This document shows positions 1 to 8,356 of a stretch of DNA of 8,358 nt, piece after piece. Location: NCBI GenBank assembly GCA_946887025.1, contig CAMPJY010000117.1:1-8358 (forward strand). The letters are read 5' to 3'. The notes under the pieces are model-generated. The model saw only the letters and a program-made list of their open reading frames with translations. It was not told the DNA's origin and did not search any database. Both the position numbers and the translations under genes were made by a program. The stretch's first letter is position 1; every line of letters starts with the position of its first letter. Source of the stretch: an uncultured Salinimicrobium sp. Its GTDB lineage: Bacteria > Bacteroidota > Bacteroidia > Flavobacteriales > Flavobacteriaceae.

Positions 1-18
1 TCGTTTTCATTTTTGCTT

Positions 19-26
19 TATCTTTA
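19..26 (+). promoter_or_regulatory. possible -7 promoter element for the TPR/DUF1579-like gene
   Basis: TATCTTTA matches the Bacteroidota -7 consensus TAnnTTTG except for the last base. It lies 17 bases before the first ATG. The -33 region would fall at or beyond the window edge and cannot be assessed. This is a weak call. Confidence 0.3.
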
Positions 27-41
27 AGAGTAAACTCTTAA
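24..41. repeat. 18-bp inverted repeat upstream of the first gene
   Basis: TTAAGAGT and ACTCTTAA are perfect 8-bp inverted arms separated by only two bases (AA). The spacer is too short for a normal RNA hairpin loop, so a DNA dyad fits better. It overlaps the end of the possible -7 element and ends just before the ATG at 44, where a repressor operator could sit. It could also be the tail of an upstream gene's terminator or chance in AT-rich DNA. Confidence 0.4.
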
Positions 42-43
42 TA

Positions 44-967
44 ATGAGACCAATGAAAACATTTTTAAACCTTAAACACCTAATGAGTTTTGTACTCATT
101 TGCTCCACCACTCTCTTGATGAGCCAGGAAAAAGAAAAAGCATCCATTGCAGATGTTGTTTATAAGGATTACAAAGAGAAAGGAATAGACTCGGCCCTGG
201 AAAGATATGCGAAGCTGAAGGAGAAAGAAGCAGCTACCTATAAAATTGATGAATGGGAACTCAACAGGATTGGTTATAAAATCATGCATGAAGATCAGGA
301 TCTGGAGGCGGCCGAGAAAGTCTTTAGCCTGAACATAAAGGAATATCCTGAAGCCGCCAATCCAAATGATTCTTATGCCGATTATCTCATCGTCGCGGGA
401 AACGAAGAAGAGGCCAAAAAATACCTGAAGAAATCCATTTCCATGACCAAGCAGGGAAAAGGTACTTTGGATGACACCCGGCTCTACCAGGGATCTCTCG
501 GAAAATTGGCAAGGCTGGAAAACCGGCACGCCCAGCTGGATTTCCTGGTGGGAGAATGGGACCTGGACCTGAAGAACATGAACAACGGAAAAGTGGTAAG
601 TCAGAATAAAGAGATCAATAAGATCCATTACGATGAGGAACATGGGATCCTAACGGCAGATTTTATCGGGCCTGACGGAACTCCTTTTGCCAAAAGGGTT
701 TTGGCCTATGATGCTGTGGATGATGAATTTGATGTGGTTTATATTGGTTCAAACCAAATGCTGGGGCTCTGGCCTTCTACCATGAAAATAAAAGACCTGG
801 GGAATGATGCTTATGAAGCTGTCGAAGAATATACTGATGATAATAAGGAACAGGTCAGCCTGAGGCATGAGATCAGGAAGATCGATGAAAATACCCTCGA
901 GTGGAACATTTTCAATGAGGCCGAAGGAGGGCAGGTAGCCAGCATGAATTTTAAAAGAAGGCAGTAA
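44..967 (+). CDS. exported protein with TPR-like helices and a DUF1579/lipocalin-like C-terminal domain
   Basis: The 307-residue product starts with a type I signal peptide: basic residues near the N-terminus, a hydrophobic stretch at about 14-25 and likely cleavage after LMS at 25-27. Cys20 is preceded by Ile, so this is not a lipobox. Residues about 70-135 look like one to two TPR-type helical hairpins, with NRIGYKI, AEKVFSLNIKEYPEA and NEEEAKKYLKKS. This is the pattern often found at the C-terminus of Bacteroidota serine hydrolases, but no hydrolase domain is present here. From about 163, AQLDFLVGEWDLDL opens a beta-rich region resembling DUF1579/lipocalin-like domains and running to the end. 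Such domains are thought to bind small ligands; none is identified. The product is probably periplasmic. ATG 53 (residue 4) is an equally good start and keeps the signal peptide. The gene is monocistronic, with a strong terminator following. The domain names come from sequence pattern only. Confidence 0.85.
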   Translation: MRPMKTFLNLKHLMSFVLICSTTLLMSQEKEKASIADVVYKDYKEKGIDSALERYAKLKEKEAATYKIDEWELNRIGYKIMHEDQDLEAAEKVFSLNIKEYPEAANPNDSYADYLIVAGNEEEAKKYLKKSISMTKQGKGTLDDTRLYQGSLGKLARLENRHAQLDFLVGEWDLDLKNMNNGKVVSQNKEINKIHYDEEHGILTADFIGPDGTPFAKRVLAYDAVDDEFDVVYIGSNQMLGLWPSTMKIKDLGNDAYEAVEEYTDDNKEQVSLRHEIRKIDENTLEWNIFNEAEGGQVASMNFKRRQ

Positions 968-994
968 TTCAGCAATGGAAAAATCTACAGCCGG

Positions 995-1022
995 AAAAGA
1001 GGTGTTTTTCACCTCTTTTTTT
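995..1022 (+). terminator. intrinsic terminator of the first gene
   Basis: AAAAGAGGTG (995-1004) and CACCTCTTTT (1010-1019) form a perfect 10-bp stem with a TTTTT loop, and the T run continues to 1022. It begins 28 bases after the stop codon and separates this gene from pheT. Confidence 0.9.
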
Positions 1023-1066
1023 ATTCGTAAATTATGATCAGATTATGTCAAAACCATTCGTAATGC

Positions 1067-1074
1067 TATCTTTG
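1067..1074 (+). promoter_or_regulatory. pheT promoter, -7 element
   Basis: TATCTTTG is an exact match to the Bacteroidota -7 consensus TAnnTTTG. It lies 23 bases before the pheT ATG and just after the preceding terminator, which implies a short leader of about 15-20 bases. No good -33 TTG is seen at the usual distance; TTATG at 1043-1047 is the nearest weak candidate. The leader has no room for a tRNA-Phe-sensing attenuator or T-box. Confidence 0.65.
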
Positions 1075-1097
1075 CGACTCATAAATTAGAGTGTAGC

Positions 1098-3524
1098 ATG
1101 AAGATTTCTTACAACTGGTTAAAGCAATTCATTCAAGTAAAGCAGGATGCCGTAAAAACCGGGGAACTGTTAACCGACCTTGGGCTGGAGGTTGAAGGGA
1201 TCGAGGCTTTCCAAAGTGTAAAAGGAGGCCTTAGCGGAGTTGTGGTTGGACATGTCTTGTCCTGCGAACAACATGCAAATGCAGACAAACTAAAAGTCAC
1301 CAAAGTTGATATAGGAGAAGCAGAGCCGGTTCAGATAGTCTGTGGGGCTCCCAATGTAGCCGAGGGCCAGAAGGTTCCTGTAGCCACTATTGGAACCACG
1401 CTGTATGATGAGAAAGGCGCTGCCTGGGAGATAAAAAAGAGCAAGATAAGAGGAGAGAGCAGTCATGGGATGATCTGCGCCGAAGATGAGCTGGGGCTTG
1501 GGAAGAGTCATGAGGGGATCATGGTACTGGATCAGGATCTGAAACCAGGAACCCCGGTAGCCGAGATCTTTGAAGTTGAGGACGATCTTGTTTTTGAAAT
1601 AGGACTCACGCCTAACAGGGCCGACGCCATGAGCCATTGGGGAGTAGCCCGTGACCTGAAGGCCGGGCTCCAGCAACAGGGAAACATCCAGGAACTTATC
1701 ACCCCTTCCGTGTCCAGCTTTAAAGTTGACAGCCGAAACTTCAGAATACCCGTAAAAATAGAAAATTCAGATCTGGCTCCCAGGTATTGCGGGATCACGG
1801 TATCGAATATCAAAATAGGCCCTTCTCCAAAATGGCTTCAGAACAGATTAAAGGCGATAGGCATCACTCCCAAACACAACGTGGTGGACGTGACCAATTA
1901 CGTAATGCACGAACTGGGGCAGCCGCTACACGCGTTTGATGCGCATAAAATTGAAGGTCAGGAGATCCAGGTAAAAACCCTTCCTGCAGGCACCAAATTC
2001 ATCACGCTGGATGAAGTGGAACGGGAACTTCACGAGGAAGACCTGATGATCTGTGACAAGGAGAAACCATTGGCCCTGGCAGGGGTTTTCGGAGGCCTGG
2101 GCAGCGGAGTTACAGAAGAAACCACCGCAGTCTTTCTGGAAAGTGCATATTTCAACCCTGTAACCGTCAGAAAATCTGCAAAACGACATAGTCTTAATAC
2201 CGATGCCTCCTTCAGGTTTGAAAGGGGAATCGATCCTAACATCACAGATTATGCTTTAAAAAGAGCCGTACTCCTTATTCAGGAATGTGCCGGCGGGGTG
2301 GTGACCAGTGATCTGGATGACTATTATTTCAAAAAAATAGAAAACTTCCCGGTATTCCTCACTTTTGAAAAGATCAACTCCCTGGTGGGGCAGAATATTC
2401 CCCAGGAAACCATTAAATCCATTCTGGCTTCCCTGGAAATAAGAGTAAACAATGTGACTGAAACAGGAATGGGGCTTACCATTCCCGCATATCGCGTAGA
2501 CGTGCAGCGGGAGGCTGATGTGATTGAGGAAATCCTTCGAGTATATGGGTACAACAATATCCAGTTCGGGAACAAGATCCAGGCTTCTATCGCCAATTCC
2601 TCCAAATATGAGGATTATAAGCTTCAGAACATCATTGCGAATCAGTTTACCGGTCAGGGCTTTTTTGAGACCATGGCCAATTCCCTGACCACGCCCAATT
2701 ACGTCCGCCTGAGCGAACAGCTTAAGGAGGAATACAATGTGAACATGCTCAACCCGCTGAGCCAGGACCTGTCTGTCATGCGGCAGTCCCTGTTGTTTTC
2801 AGGCCTGGAAGCGGTGGTTTACAACCTGAACCGCAAAAGAGGAGACCTGAAGTTTTTTGAATTTGGGAAAACCTATCACAATTATGAGGGCGGAAGGGCT
2901 GAACACAAGCATCTGAGTGTTTTTATATCCGGGAACAGGAATTCGGAAATATGGAATTCACCTATCAGGAAAAGCGACTTCTTTTATCTGAAAGGAGTGG
3001 TGACTGCGGTGTTGTCCAGACTGGGAATTACGGAGCTTAAATCCACTCCCGCCAAAAATGACGTGTTTTCTGAAGGCATGGCTTTCAGTACCGGGAAAAC
3101 CAGGTTGGTGGAATTTGGGGTGGTTAAGAAGAAGATCCTGAAATCCTTCGACATAGGCCAGGAGGTTCTTTATGCAGATTTTAATTGGGATCTGGTACTG
3201 GAGGCTGCCAGGAATCAGAAGAGAGGTTTCTCTCCTATTTCAAAATTCCAGGCCGTACGAAGGGACTTTGCCCTGCTGCTGGACCAGAAGGTCAGTTTTG
3301 AGGAGGTCCACGCCCTGGCCCTGCAGACTGAGCGAAAGCTTCTTAAGGATGTGAGCCTGTTTGACGTTTATGAGGGGAAAAACCTTCCGGAAGGCAAAAA
3401 GAGCTACGCGGTGAGTTTTATTCTTCAGGATGAACAAAAAACCCTGACGGATAAACAGATTGACAAGATCATGGGCAAATTGCAGTCCAGTTTCGAAACC
3501 CAATTAGGGGCAGAATTGCGGTAG
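1098..3524 (+). CDS. pheT: phenylalanine--tRNA ligase beta subunit
   Basis: PheT pairs with PheS as a cytoplasmic (alpha-beta)2 enzyme that charges tRNA-Phe; the beta subunit binds tRNA and edits mischarged Tyr-tRNA-Phe. The 808 residues are full length for the bacterial form. In order there are an N-terminal segment (MKISYNWLKQF); an EMAP-like tRNA-binding domain at about 40-155 (HANADKLKV, VCGAPNVAEGQKVPVA, GMICAEDELGLG); the B3/B4 editing region at about 210-400 (NVVDVTNYVMHELGQPLHAFD at 261-281, DASFRFERGIDP at 369-380); B5 at about 410-485 (EEILRVYGYNNI); a catalytic-like core to about 700; and a C-terminal FDX-ACB anticodon-binding domain at about 712-808 (SKFQAVRRDFALLLD, SLFDVYEG). 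No frameshift or lost segment is apparent. pheS is not adjacent, as is usual in Bacteroidota, so subunit balance must be set in trans. The start fits the conserved N-terminus and the promoter position. Confidence 0.98.
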   Translation: MKISYNWLKQFIQVKQDAVKTGELLTDLGLEVEGIEAFQSVKGGLSGVVVGHVLSCEQHANADKLKVTKVDIGEAEPVQIVCGAPNVAEGQKVPVATIGTTLYDEKGAAWEIKKSKIRGESSHGMICAEDELGLGKSHEGIMVLDQDLKPGTPVAEIFEVEDDLVFEIGLTPNRADAMSHWGVARDLKAGLQQQGNIQELITPSVSSFKVDSRNFRIPVKIENSDLAPRYCGITVSNIKIGPSPKWLQNRLKAIGITPKHNVVDVTNYVMHELGQPLHAFDAHKIEGQEIQVKTLPAGTKFITLDEVERELHEEDLMICDKEKPLALAGVFGGLGSGVTEETTAVFLESAYFNPVTVRKSAKRHSLNTDASFRFERGIDPNITDYALKRAVLLIQECAGGVVTSDLDDYYFKKIENFPVFLTFEKINSLVGQNIPQETIKSILASLEIRVNNVTETGMGLTIPAYRVDVQREADVIEEILRVYGYNNIQFGNKIQASIANSSKYEDYKLQNIIANQFTGQGFFETMANSLTTPNYVRLSEQLKEEYNVNMLNPLSQDLSVMRQSLLFSGLEAVVYNLNRKRGDLKFFEFGKTYHNYEGGRAEHKHLSVFISGNRNSEIWNSPIRKSDFFYLKGVVTAVLSRLGITELKSTPAKNDVFSEGMAFSTGKTRLVEFGVVKKKILKSFDIGQEVLYADFNWDLVLEAARNQKRGFSPISKFQAVRRDFALLLDQKVSFEEVHALALQTERKLLKDVSLFDVYEGKNLPEGKKSYAVSFILQDEQKTLTDKQIDKIMGKLQSSFETQLGAELR

Positions 3525-3563
3525 AAATTCAAAATGAACCTGCTCGGAGGTGATTTGAATTTC
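3524..3563 (+). other. stem-loop at the pheT stop codon
   Basis: GAAATTCAAA (3524-3533) and TTTGAATTTC (3554-3563) are perfect 10-bp inverted arms, the first beginning on the last base of the pheT stop codon. The 20-base loop holds an inner ACCT/AGGT stem (3538-3541 with 3548-3551) closed by GCTCGG. No T tract follows, so it is not a standard intrinsic terminator. It could be a 3'-end RNA-stabilising structure or part of a Rho-dependent end. The structure is seen in the sequence; the function is inferred. Confidence 0.5.
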
Positions 3564-3575
3564 CCGTGGAGATGA

Positions 3576-3641
3576 CCTTGGAAGGGTCCCATCTTTGTAG
3601 AACAAGAACCTCCCCAACCTGGGCCCTGGAAAGGACCCGAC
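3576..3641. repeat. imperfect direct repeat in the gap after pheT
   Basis: CCTTGGAAGGGTCCCATC (3576-3593) and CCCTGGAAAGGACCCGAC (3624-3641) agree at 13 of 18 positions. Within them GGGTCC and GGACCC are inverted copies that could pair across 43 bases, and GGGCCC lies at 3621-3626. The region encodes no convincing protein. It may be structured 3' RNA or decayed sequence; chance is not excluded. Confidence 0.25.
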
Positions 3642-3656
3642 CAGAATACAATTCCA

Positions 3657-3678
3657 GAAAGTTATTTTAACTTTTTTT
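3657..3678 (+). terminator. weak AT-rich terminator candidate for pheT
   Basis: AAAGTTA (3658-3664) pairs with TAACTTT (3668-3674) around a TTT loop, and four more T residues follow (3675-3678). The stem has only one G-C pair, so it is weak alone. A neighbouring CTGGAA (3626-3631)/TTCCAG (3652-3657) stem may help. It is the only T-tract hairpin in the 230-base gap between pheT and the next gene; otherwise that gap holds the stem-loop and imperfect repeat listed separately. Confidence 0.4.
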
Positions 3679-3726
3679 ACCAGGTGATATTGAGCTGTTT
3701 AGGACAATAATTCCTGAAGTATTTAT

Positions 3727-3734
3727 TACTTTTA
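3727..3734 (+). promoter_or_regulatory. possible -7 promoter element for the two-helix membrane protein gene
   Basis: TACTTTTA matches TAnnTTTG at all but the last base and lies 20 bases before the ATG at 3755. No well-spaced -33 TTG is visible (nearest is 3690-3692, too far). Low confidence. Confidence 0.3.
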
Positions 3735-3754
3735 AAGTAGTCAAGCTTCTAACG

Positions 3755-4474
3755 ATGATATTGCCGAGGGTAAATTTGCAGCGAAAACTGGAAGACTTCA
3801 GGAACAGTTCCATTTCTGAAAAGGAGATTCTTGAGCAGGTACAGCATATCCTCAGAAAAGCAGATGAGGAACGCCAGGAGGTGCTGCATAGGCTTCAGGA
3901 TGGGGAAATAGCCGATTCAAATGAGCTGGCAGTGGATAAGCTCGAGGCAAACAGGATCTTTCACATTTCCCATATCAGGAAAATAGCCATCTCATACAGG
4001 CTCCGTTTTCTTCCCACCGTTTATTTTAAATCGCCTTTCCCGTTGGAGACCATTCACGAGATCAGCAGACTGGAAAGGGAACATGGAACCTCCCTGAAAG
4101 GATTTCAGATCCTGGCGCCTTCCAAGCACTTTAAACTTGAAAATGCCGATGACCCCATTCTTTTTGCACCCATCGGGAACGATTATTTCTATCTGATCCA
4201 TAAATGGGGACGAGATCTTCACCCCCTGAGAAAGCTGCTGATGTGGCCCCTGAGATGCATCGAGAACCTCAGTATATTTGTTTTCCTTTTCAGCTTTGTA
4301 ATAGCCGTGTTATTTCGGGAAGTATTTTATTCCGGATACCGGGAGACCTACCAATTCATTATGATCTACATGTTCAGTTTCAAATCCATCCTGGGCCTCA
4401 TTTTCTTCTACGGCATCGCCCTTGGAAAGAATTTTAATGAATGTATCTGGAAAAGCAAATATTACAACCTGTAA
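3755..4474 (+). CDS. conserved-type flavobacterial protein with two C-terminal membrane helices, function unknown
   Basis: The 239-residue product has no signal peptide. Residues 1-60 are charged and probably helical (EKEILEQVQHILRKADEERQE). Residues about 65-155 form a soluble domain rich in aromatic and basic residues (RIFHISHIRKIAISYRLRFLP, LKGFQILAPSKHFKL, DDPILFAPIGNDYFYLIHKWG). Two hydrophobic helices follow at about 171-189 and 199-224, and the protein ends in NFNECIWKSKYYNL. It is probably an inner-membrane protein with its large N-terminal domain in the cytoplasm. I recognise the overall pattern (APSKxFKLxNADDPxLFAPIG, IHKWGxDLHPLRK, WxSKYYN) as one that recurs in flavobacterial hypothetical proteins, but I know of no assigned function. 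No catalytic motif is evident. The gene is intact and likely transcribed alone or with the next two genes, which follow after 75 and 88 bases. Confidence 0.85.
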   Translation: MILPRVNLQRKLEDFRNSSISEKEILEQVQHILRKADEERQEVLHRLQDGEIADSNELAVDKLEANRIFHISHIRKIAISYRLRFLPTVYFKSPFPLETIHEISRLEREHGTSLKGFQILAPSKHFKLENADDPILFAPIGNDYFYLIHKWGRDLHPLRKLLMWPLRCIENLSIFVFLFSFVIAVLFREVFYSGYRETYQFIMIYMFSFKSILGLIFFYGIALGKNFNECIWKSKYYNL

Positions 4475-4523
4475 GCAGCGTTAAACTCCACTTAAATTTT
4501 CGTGCTGAGTTAAATCCTATCCT

Positions 4524-4531
4524 TAACTTTA
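4524..4531 (+). promoter_or_regulatory. possible -7 promoter element for the DUF2007 gene
   Basis: TAACTTTA is one mismatch from TAnnTTTG and lies 18 bases before the ATG at 4550. TTTTCG at 4497-4502 is the only upstream candidate for a -33 element. Low confidence. Confidence 0.3.
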
Positions 4532-4549
4532 AGTCATAAATTTAGTATT

Positions 4550-4789
4550 ATGAGTACAGAGGACGAGTACAAAAGAGTATATACCGGTTCTGAGGTAAAT
4601 GTGCTTCATCTTGAAGACATATTACAACAGGAAGGGATCGGCACCCGGGTTCGCAATGATTTTGATTCCGGACTGCGGGCCGGCTTCGGGGGAGGTCTTC
4701 CGGGGCAGGTGCAGCTTTTTGTACTTTCGGAACAATACGAACAGGCGTTGAATATCACCCGGGACACCTTTCCTGGGGACAAGCTATAA
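4550..4789 (+). CDS. DUF2007 family putative signal-transducing protein
   Basis: The 79-residue soluble protein fits the DUF2007 pattern. A first beta strand (YKRVYTGSEVN, 7-17) leads into a helix (VLHLEDILQQEGIGTRVRND, 18-37), then a glycine-rich loop (SGLRAGFGGGLPG, 40-52), a strand (QVQLFVLSE) and a final helix (QYEQALNITRDTF). The VLHLEDILQQEGIGTRVRND stretch is the typical 'select a chain, shorten, older-copy ligand' core, in which a short alpha/beta unit resembles the ferredoxin-like fold of PII proteins. Pfam labels the family putative signal transducers, but no partner or ligand is known to me. It has no membrane or export signal and is probably cytoplasmic. It is followed 88 bases later by a small membrane protein on the same strand, so co-transcription is possible. 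Confidence 0.85.
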   Translation: MSTEDEYKRVYTGSEVNVLHLEDILQQEGIGTRVRNDFDSGLRAGFGGGLPGQVQLFVLSEQYEQALNITRDTFPGDKL

Positions 4790-4877
4790 AGACCTTTCTG
4801 CCTTTGTTACACCTGTAGTCTTTTAGAACTTCAAACAGCTTCTCAATTAAATTCCTTCTTTTTAATATCTTGACAGC

Positions 4878-5078
4878 ATGGAAAACAAACCCGGCAAGAG
4901 AAAGAACTTTTTAAGTTTAATAATTGGCAGTGCTTTTATAGCCTATGGCTCCTATCGGCTTTTCACTTATTTCAATGGGGCGGAATATTCCACTTTCCGG
5001 CTGGTCATCGCGGTAGGCTTTATTGTTCTGGGGGCGTATGATCTCTATAAATTCTATTCCTCCATTCAGAATGAATAA
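4878..5078 (+). CDS. small two-helix membrane protein, function unknown
   Basis: The 66-residue product has a basic N-terminus (MENKPGKRKN) followed by two hydrophobic helices at about 12-31 (LSLIIGSAFIAYGSYRLFTY) and 41-60 (RLVIAVGFIVLGAYDLYKFY), joined by a short loop. The basic N-terminus suggests both ends face the cytoplasm, with the loop outside. The helices carry a similar motif (GSAFIAYGSYRLFTYF and GFIVLGAYDLYKFY), so the protein looks like an internal duplication. The stop codon runs directly into a strong terminator. The length, ATG start and terminator make it a credible gene, but no function can be assigned. Confidence 0.75.
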   Translation: MENKPGKRKNFLSLIIGSAFIAYGSYRLFTYFNGAEYSTFRLVIAVGFIVLGAYDLYKFYSSIQNE

Positions 5079-5104
5079 AAAAACCTGCAAGAGCAGGTTT
5101 TTTT
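5077..5104. terminator. bidirectional intrinsic terminator between convergent genes
   Basis: AAAAAAACCTGC (5077-5088) and GCAGGTTTTTTT (5093-5104) form a perfect 12-bp stem with a four-base AAGA loop. Reading either strand gives a GC-containing stem with a T run, so it can end both the + strand small membrane protein transcript and the - strand ABC-F transcript. Its first bases overlap the TAA stop codon at 5076-5078. Confidence 0.92.
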
Positions 5105-5127
5105 ATTCTTATTTAATAGCCGAAAGC

Positions 5128-6843
<1,716 letters not shown>

Positions 6844-6869
6844 TTAACACATTGAGCAGCTTCTAAGTT

Positions 6870-6877
6870 TACATTTG
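6870..6877 (+). promoter_or_regulatory. lipoprotein gene promoter, -7 element
   Basis: TACATTTG matches TAnnTTTG exactly. Transcription would start near 6884 with a leader of about 33 bases to the GTG at 6917. A TTG at 6852-6854 is closer than the usual -33 distance. The TTG codon at 6875 is inside this box, which argues against it as a start. Confidence 0.6.
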
Positions 6878-6916
6878 TTGTTCGGATTGTTATATAGTTT
6901 TACTCCCTCAATTTCT

Positions 6917-8356
6917 GTGAACCGTCGAATTTTATTTTTTCTACCCATCATCCTTCTTTTCTTTCTTGCGGGTTGTAACAACTCCACCACAAGCAGTTCA
7001 CCCGATGCATCTTTTAGTGGACATATCGTCAATCCGACTTCTGAATTCCTGGTCCTCTCCAAGGATGCGAACATCGTGGACACCTCCTATCTTACCGAAG
7101 AAGACAATTTTTCCTTTCATATAAAAAATGCTGAGGAAGGCCTGTATAATTTTCGACATGGATATGAAACCCAGGTAATCTATCTGTCTCCGGGAGACAG
7201 CCTTCTGATGTGGGGGAATACGCTGTTGTTCGATGAATCCCTGCACTTCAGTGGAGATGGGGCTCCGGAAAATAATTATCTGATTAATCTGTTTCTCAGG
7301 AATGAGAAAAATTCAGATCTCGTGCTGGATTATTATAAAATAGAACCGAAAAAGTTTGGAGCCATCGTAGATTCGATCAAGCAGCATCGCCAGGAGAATC
7401 TCGATAACCTAATTGAAGAGCATAACGTCAGTGAAAACTTTGTTGAAGTTGCTCAGAAAATGATACAATACGAGAACAATAATCTTAAAGAACAATACGC
7501 GTACCTGGTCAACAAATATTTTCCCGAATTTTCTGATGATTTTCCTAAAGAGTTTTTCGACTACAGGGATGATATCAGCTTTAATGAAAAATCCTTTCAA
7601 TCCAACCCCACTTATCTCCGCTTCCTGGACAATTATCTGATCAACCTTTCCATGAAAGATTGTACAGGCGACCCTCATGTGGACCCCTGCTACGACCAGA
7701 ACAATTTTGCAAATATCAGCAAGAGGATAGAATTGATCGATTCCCTTACCAGCTTACCTCTTATTAAGAATTATTTCCTGAATCGTCTCGGGACAGCCGG
7801 GATGGTCATGGGGAAGAACCGGGAGGAACTGAGGGGCATTCTAAAAACCCTGCAGGAAAAAGGGATTCCCGATGACGATCTGGACGATCTGGTGACCCTC
7901 GGAAGCATTCAGCTGGCTTTTATTCCCGGGATAAACGTCAGCAACATTCCACTGGTTTCGGCTAACGGCACACATCTTGAATCCGGGCAGATTTTTAATG
8001 GGAGAACCATATTTTATCTTTGGTCCATTAATTCCCCTACACATCATAAAAATCAGCATCAAAAGATTGACGAACTGGAGGAAAAGTATCCTGAGATCAA
8101 TTTCTCAGGAATAAATATAGATATTGGGGAGACTTCTGCCTGGCAGAATGCCTTGAGAAAGTATCATTACGACCTGAAGAATGAATATCAGCTGGATGCC
8201 ATTGAAATACGTGGGAATAATATTGGTTCCGAGGTATTCAACAGCTATCTGAACAAATTGCTTTTTATTGACGCAACCGGGACCGTGGTCATTGGAGATG
8301 CTTATCTCGATTCTCCCGATTTTGAGTCCCGTATTCTCGAATTCCTGAATCTTTAA
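6917..8356 (+). CDS. TlpA-like lipoprotein lacking the redox CxxC motif
   Basis: From GTG 6917 the product has 479 residues. The signal peptide NRRILFFLPIILLFFLAGC has two arginines, a hydrophobic core and lipobox LAGC, so Cys20 would be lipidated and the protein anchored facing the periplasm or outer membrane. Residues about 32-136 (SGHIVNPTSEFLVL, GLYNFRHGYETQVIYLSPGDSL, FSGDGAPENNYL) match the beta-rich N-terminal domain of Bacteroidota TlpA-type proteins. A helical middle part follows (about 137-330). The C-terminal part (about 345-479) has thioredoxin-like elements: GRTIFYLWSINSPTHH, INFSGINIDIG, a W-x-N-A-L-x-K-Y helix and KLLFIDATGTVV. The active-site CxPC is replaced by NSPT at 372-375. 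The mature protein has only three cysteines: the lipid Cys20, Cys249 and Cys258. The TTG at 6875 lies in the promoter and would add an odd hydrophobic leader. The stop is two bases before the window end, so downstream partners are unseen. Confidence 0.85.
   Translation: MNRRILFFLPIILLFFLAGCNNSTTSSSPDASFSGHIVNPTSEFLVLSKDANIVDTSYLTEEDNFSFHIKNAEEGLYNFRHGYETQVIYLSPGDSLLMWGNTLLFDESLHFSGDGAPENNYLINLFLRNEKNSDLVLDYYKIEPKKFGAIVDSIKQHRQENLDNLIEEHNVSENFVEVAQKMIQYENNNLKEQYAYLVNKYFPEFSDDFPKEFFDYRDDISFNEKSFQSNPTYLRFLDNYLINLSMKDCTGDPHVDPCYDQNNFANISKRIELIDSLTSLPLIKNYFLNRLGTAGMVMGKNREELRGILKTLQEKGIPDDDLDDLVTLGSIQLAFIPGINVSNIPLVSANGTHLESGQIFNGRTIFYLWSINSPTHHKNQHQKIDELEEKYPEINFSGINIDIGETSAWQNALRKYHYDLKNEYQLDAIEIRGNNIGSEVFNSYLNKLLFIDATGTVVIGDAYLDSPDFESRILEFLNL

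Noticed and set aside
92..106. Possible lipoprotein signal at Cys20 of the first protein
   Set aside because: The preceding residues are VLI, not a lipobox; a small residue is required just before the cysteine. A type I signal with cleavage near LMS fits better.
3534..3575. 13-residue open frame (MNLLGGDLNFPWR) in the stem-loop after pheT
   Set aside because: It is very short, has no ribosome binding site, overlaps the stem-loop and has no downstream gene close enough to be regulated as a leader peptide.
6875..6916. TTG start of the lipoprotein adding 14 residues
   Set aside because: The codon lies inside an exact TAnnTTTG -7 element, and the extension spoils an otherwise standard lipoprotein signal that begins at the GTG at 6917.
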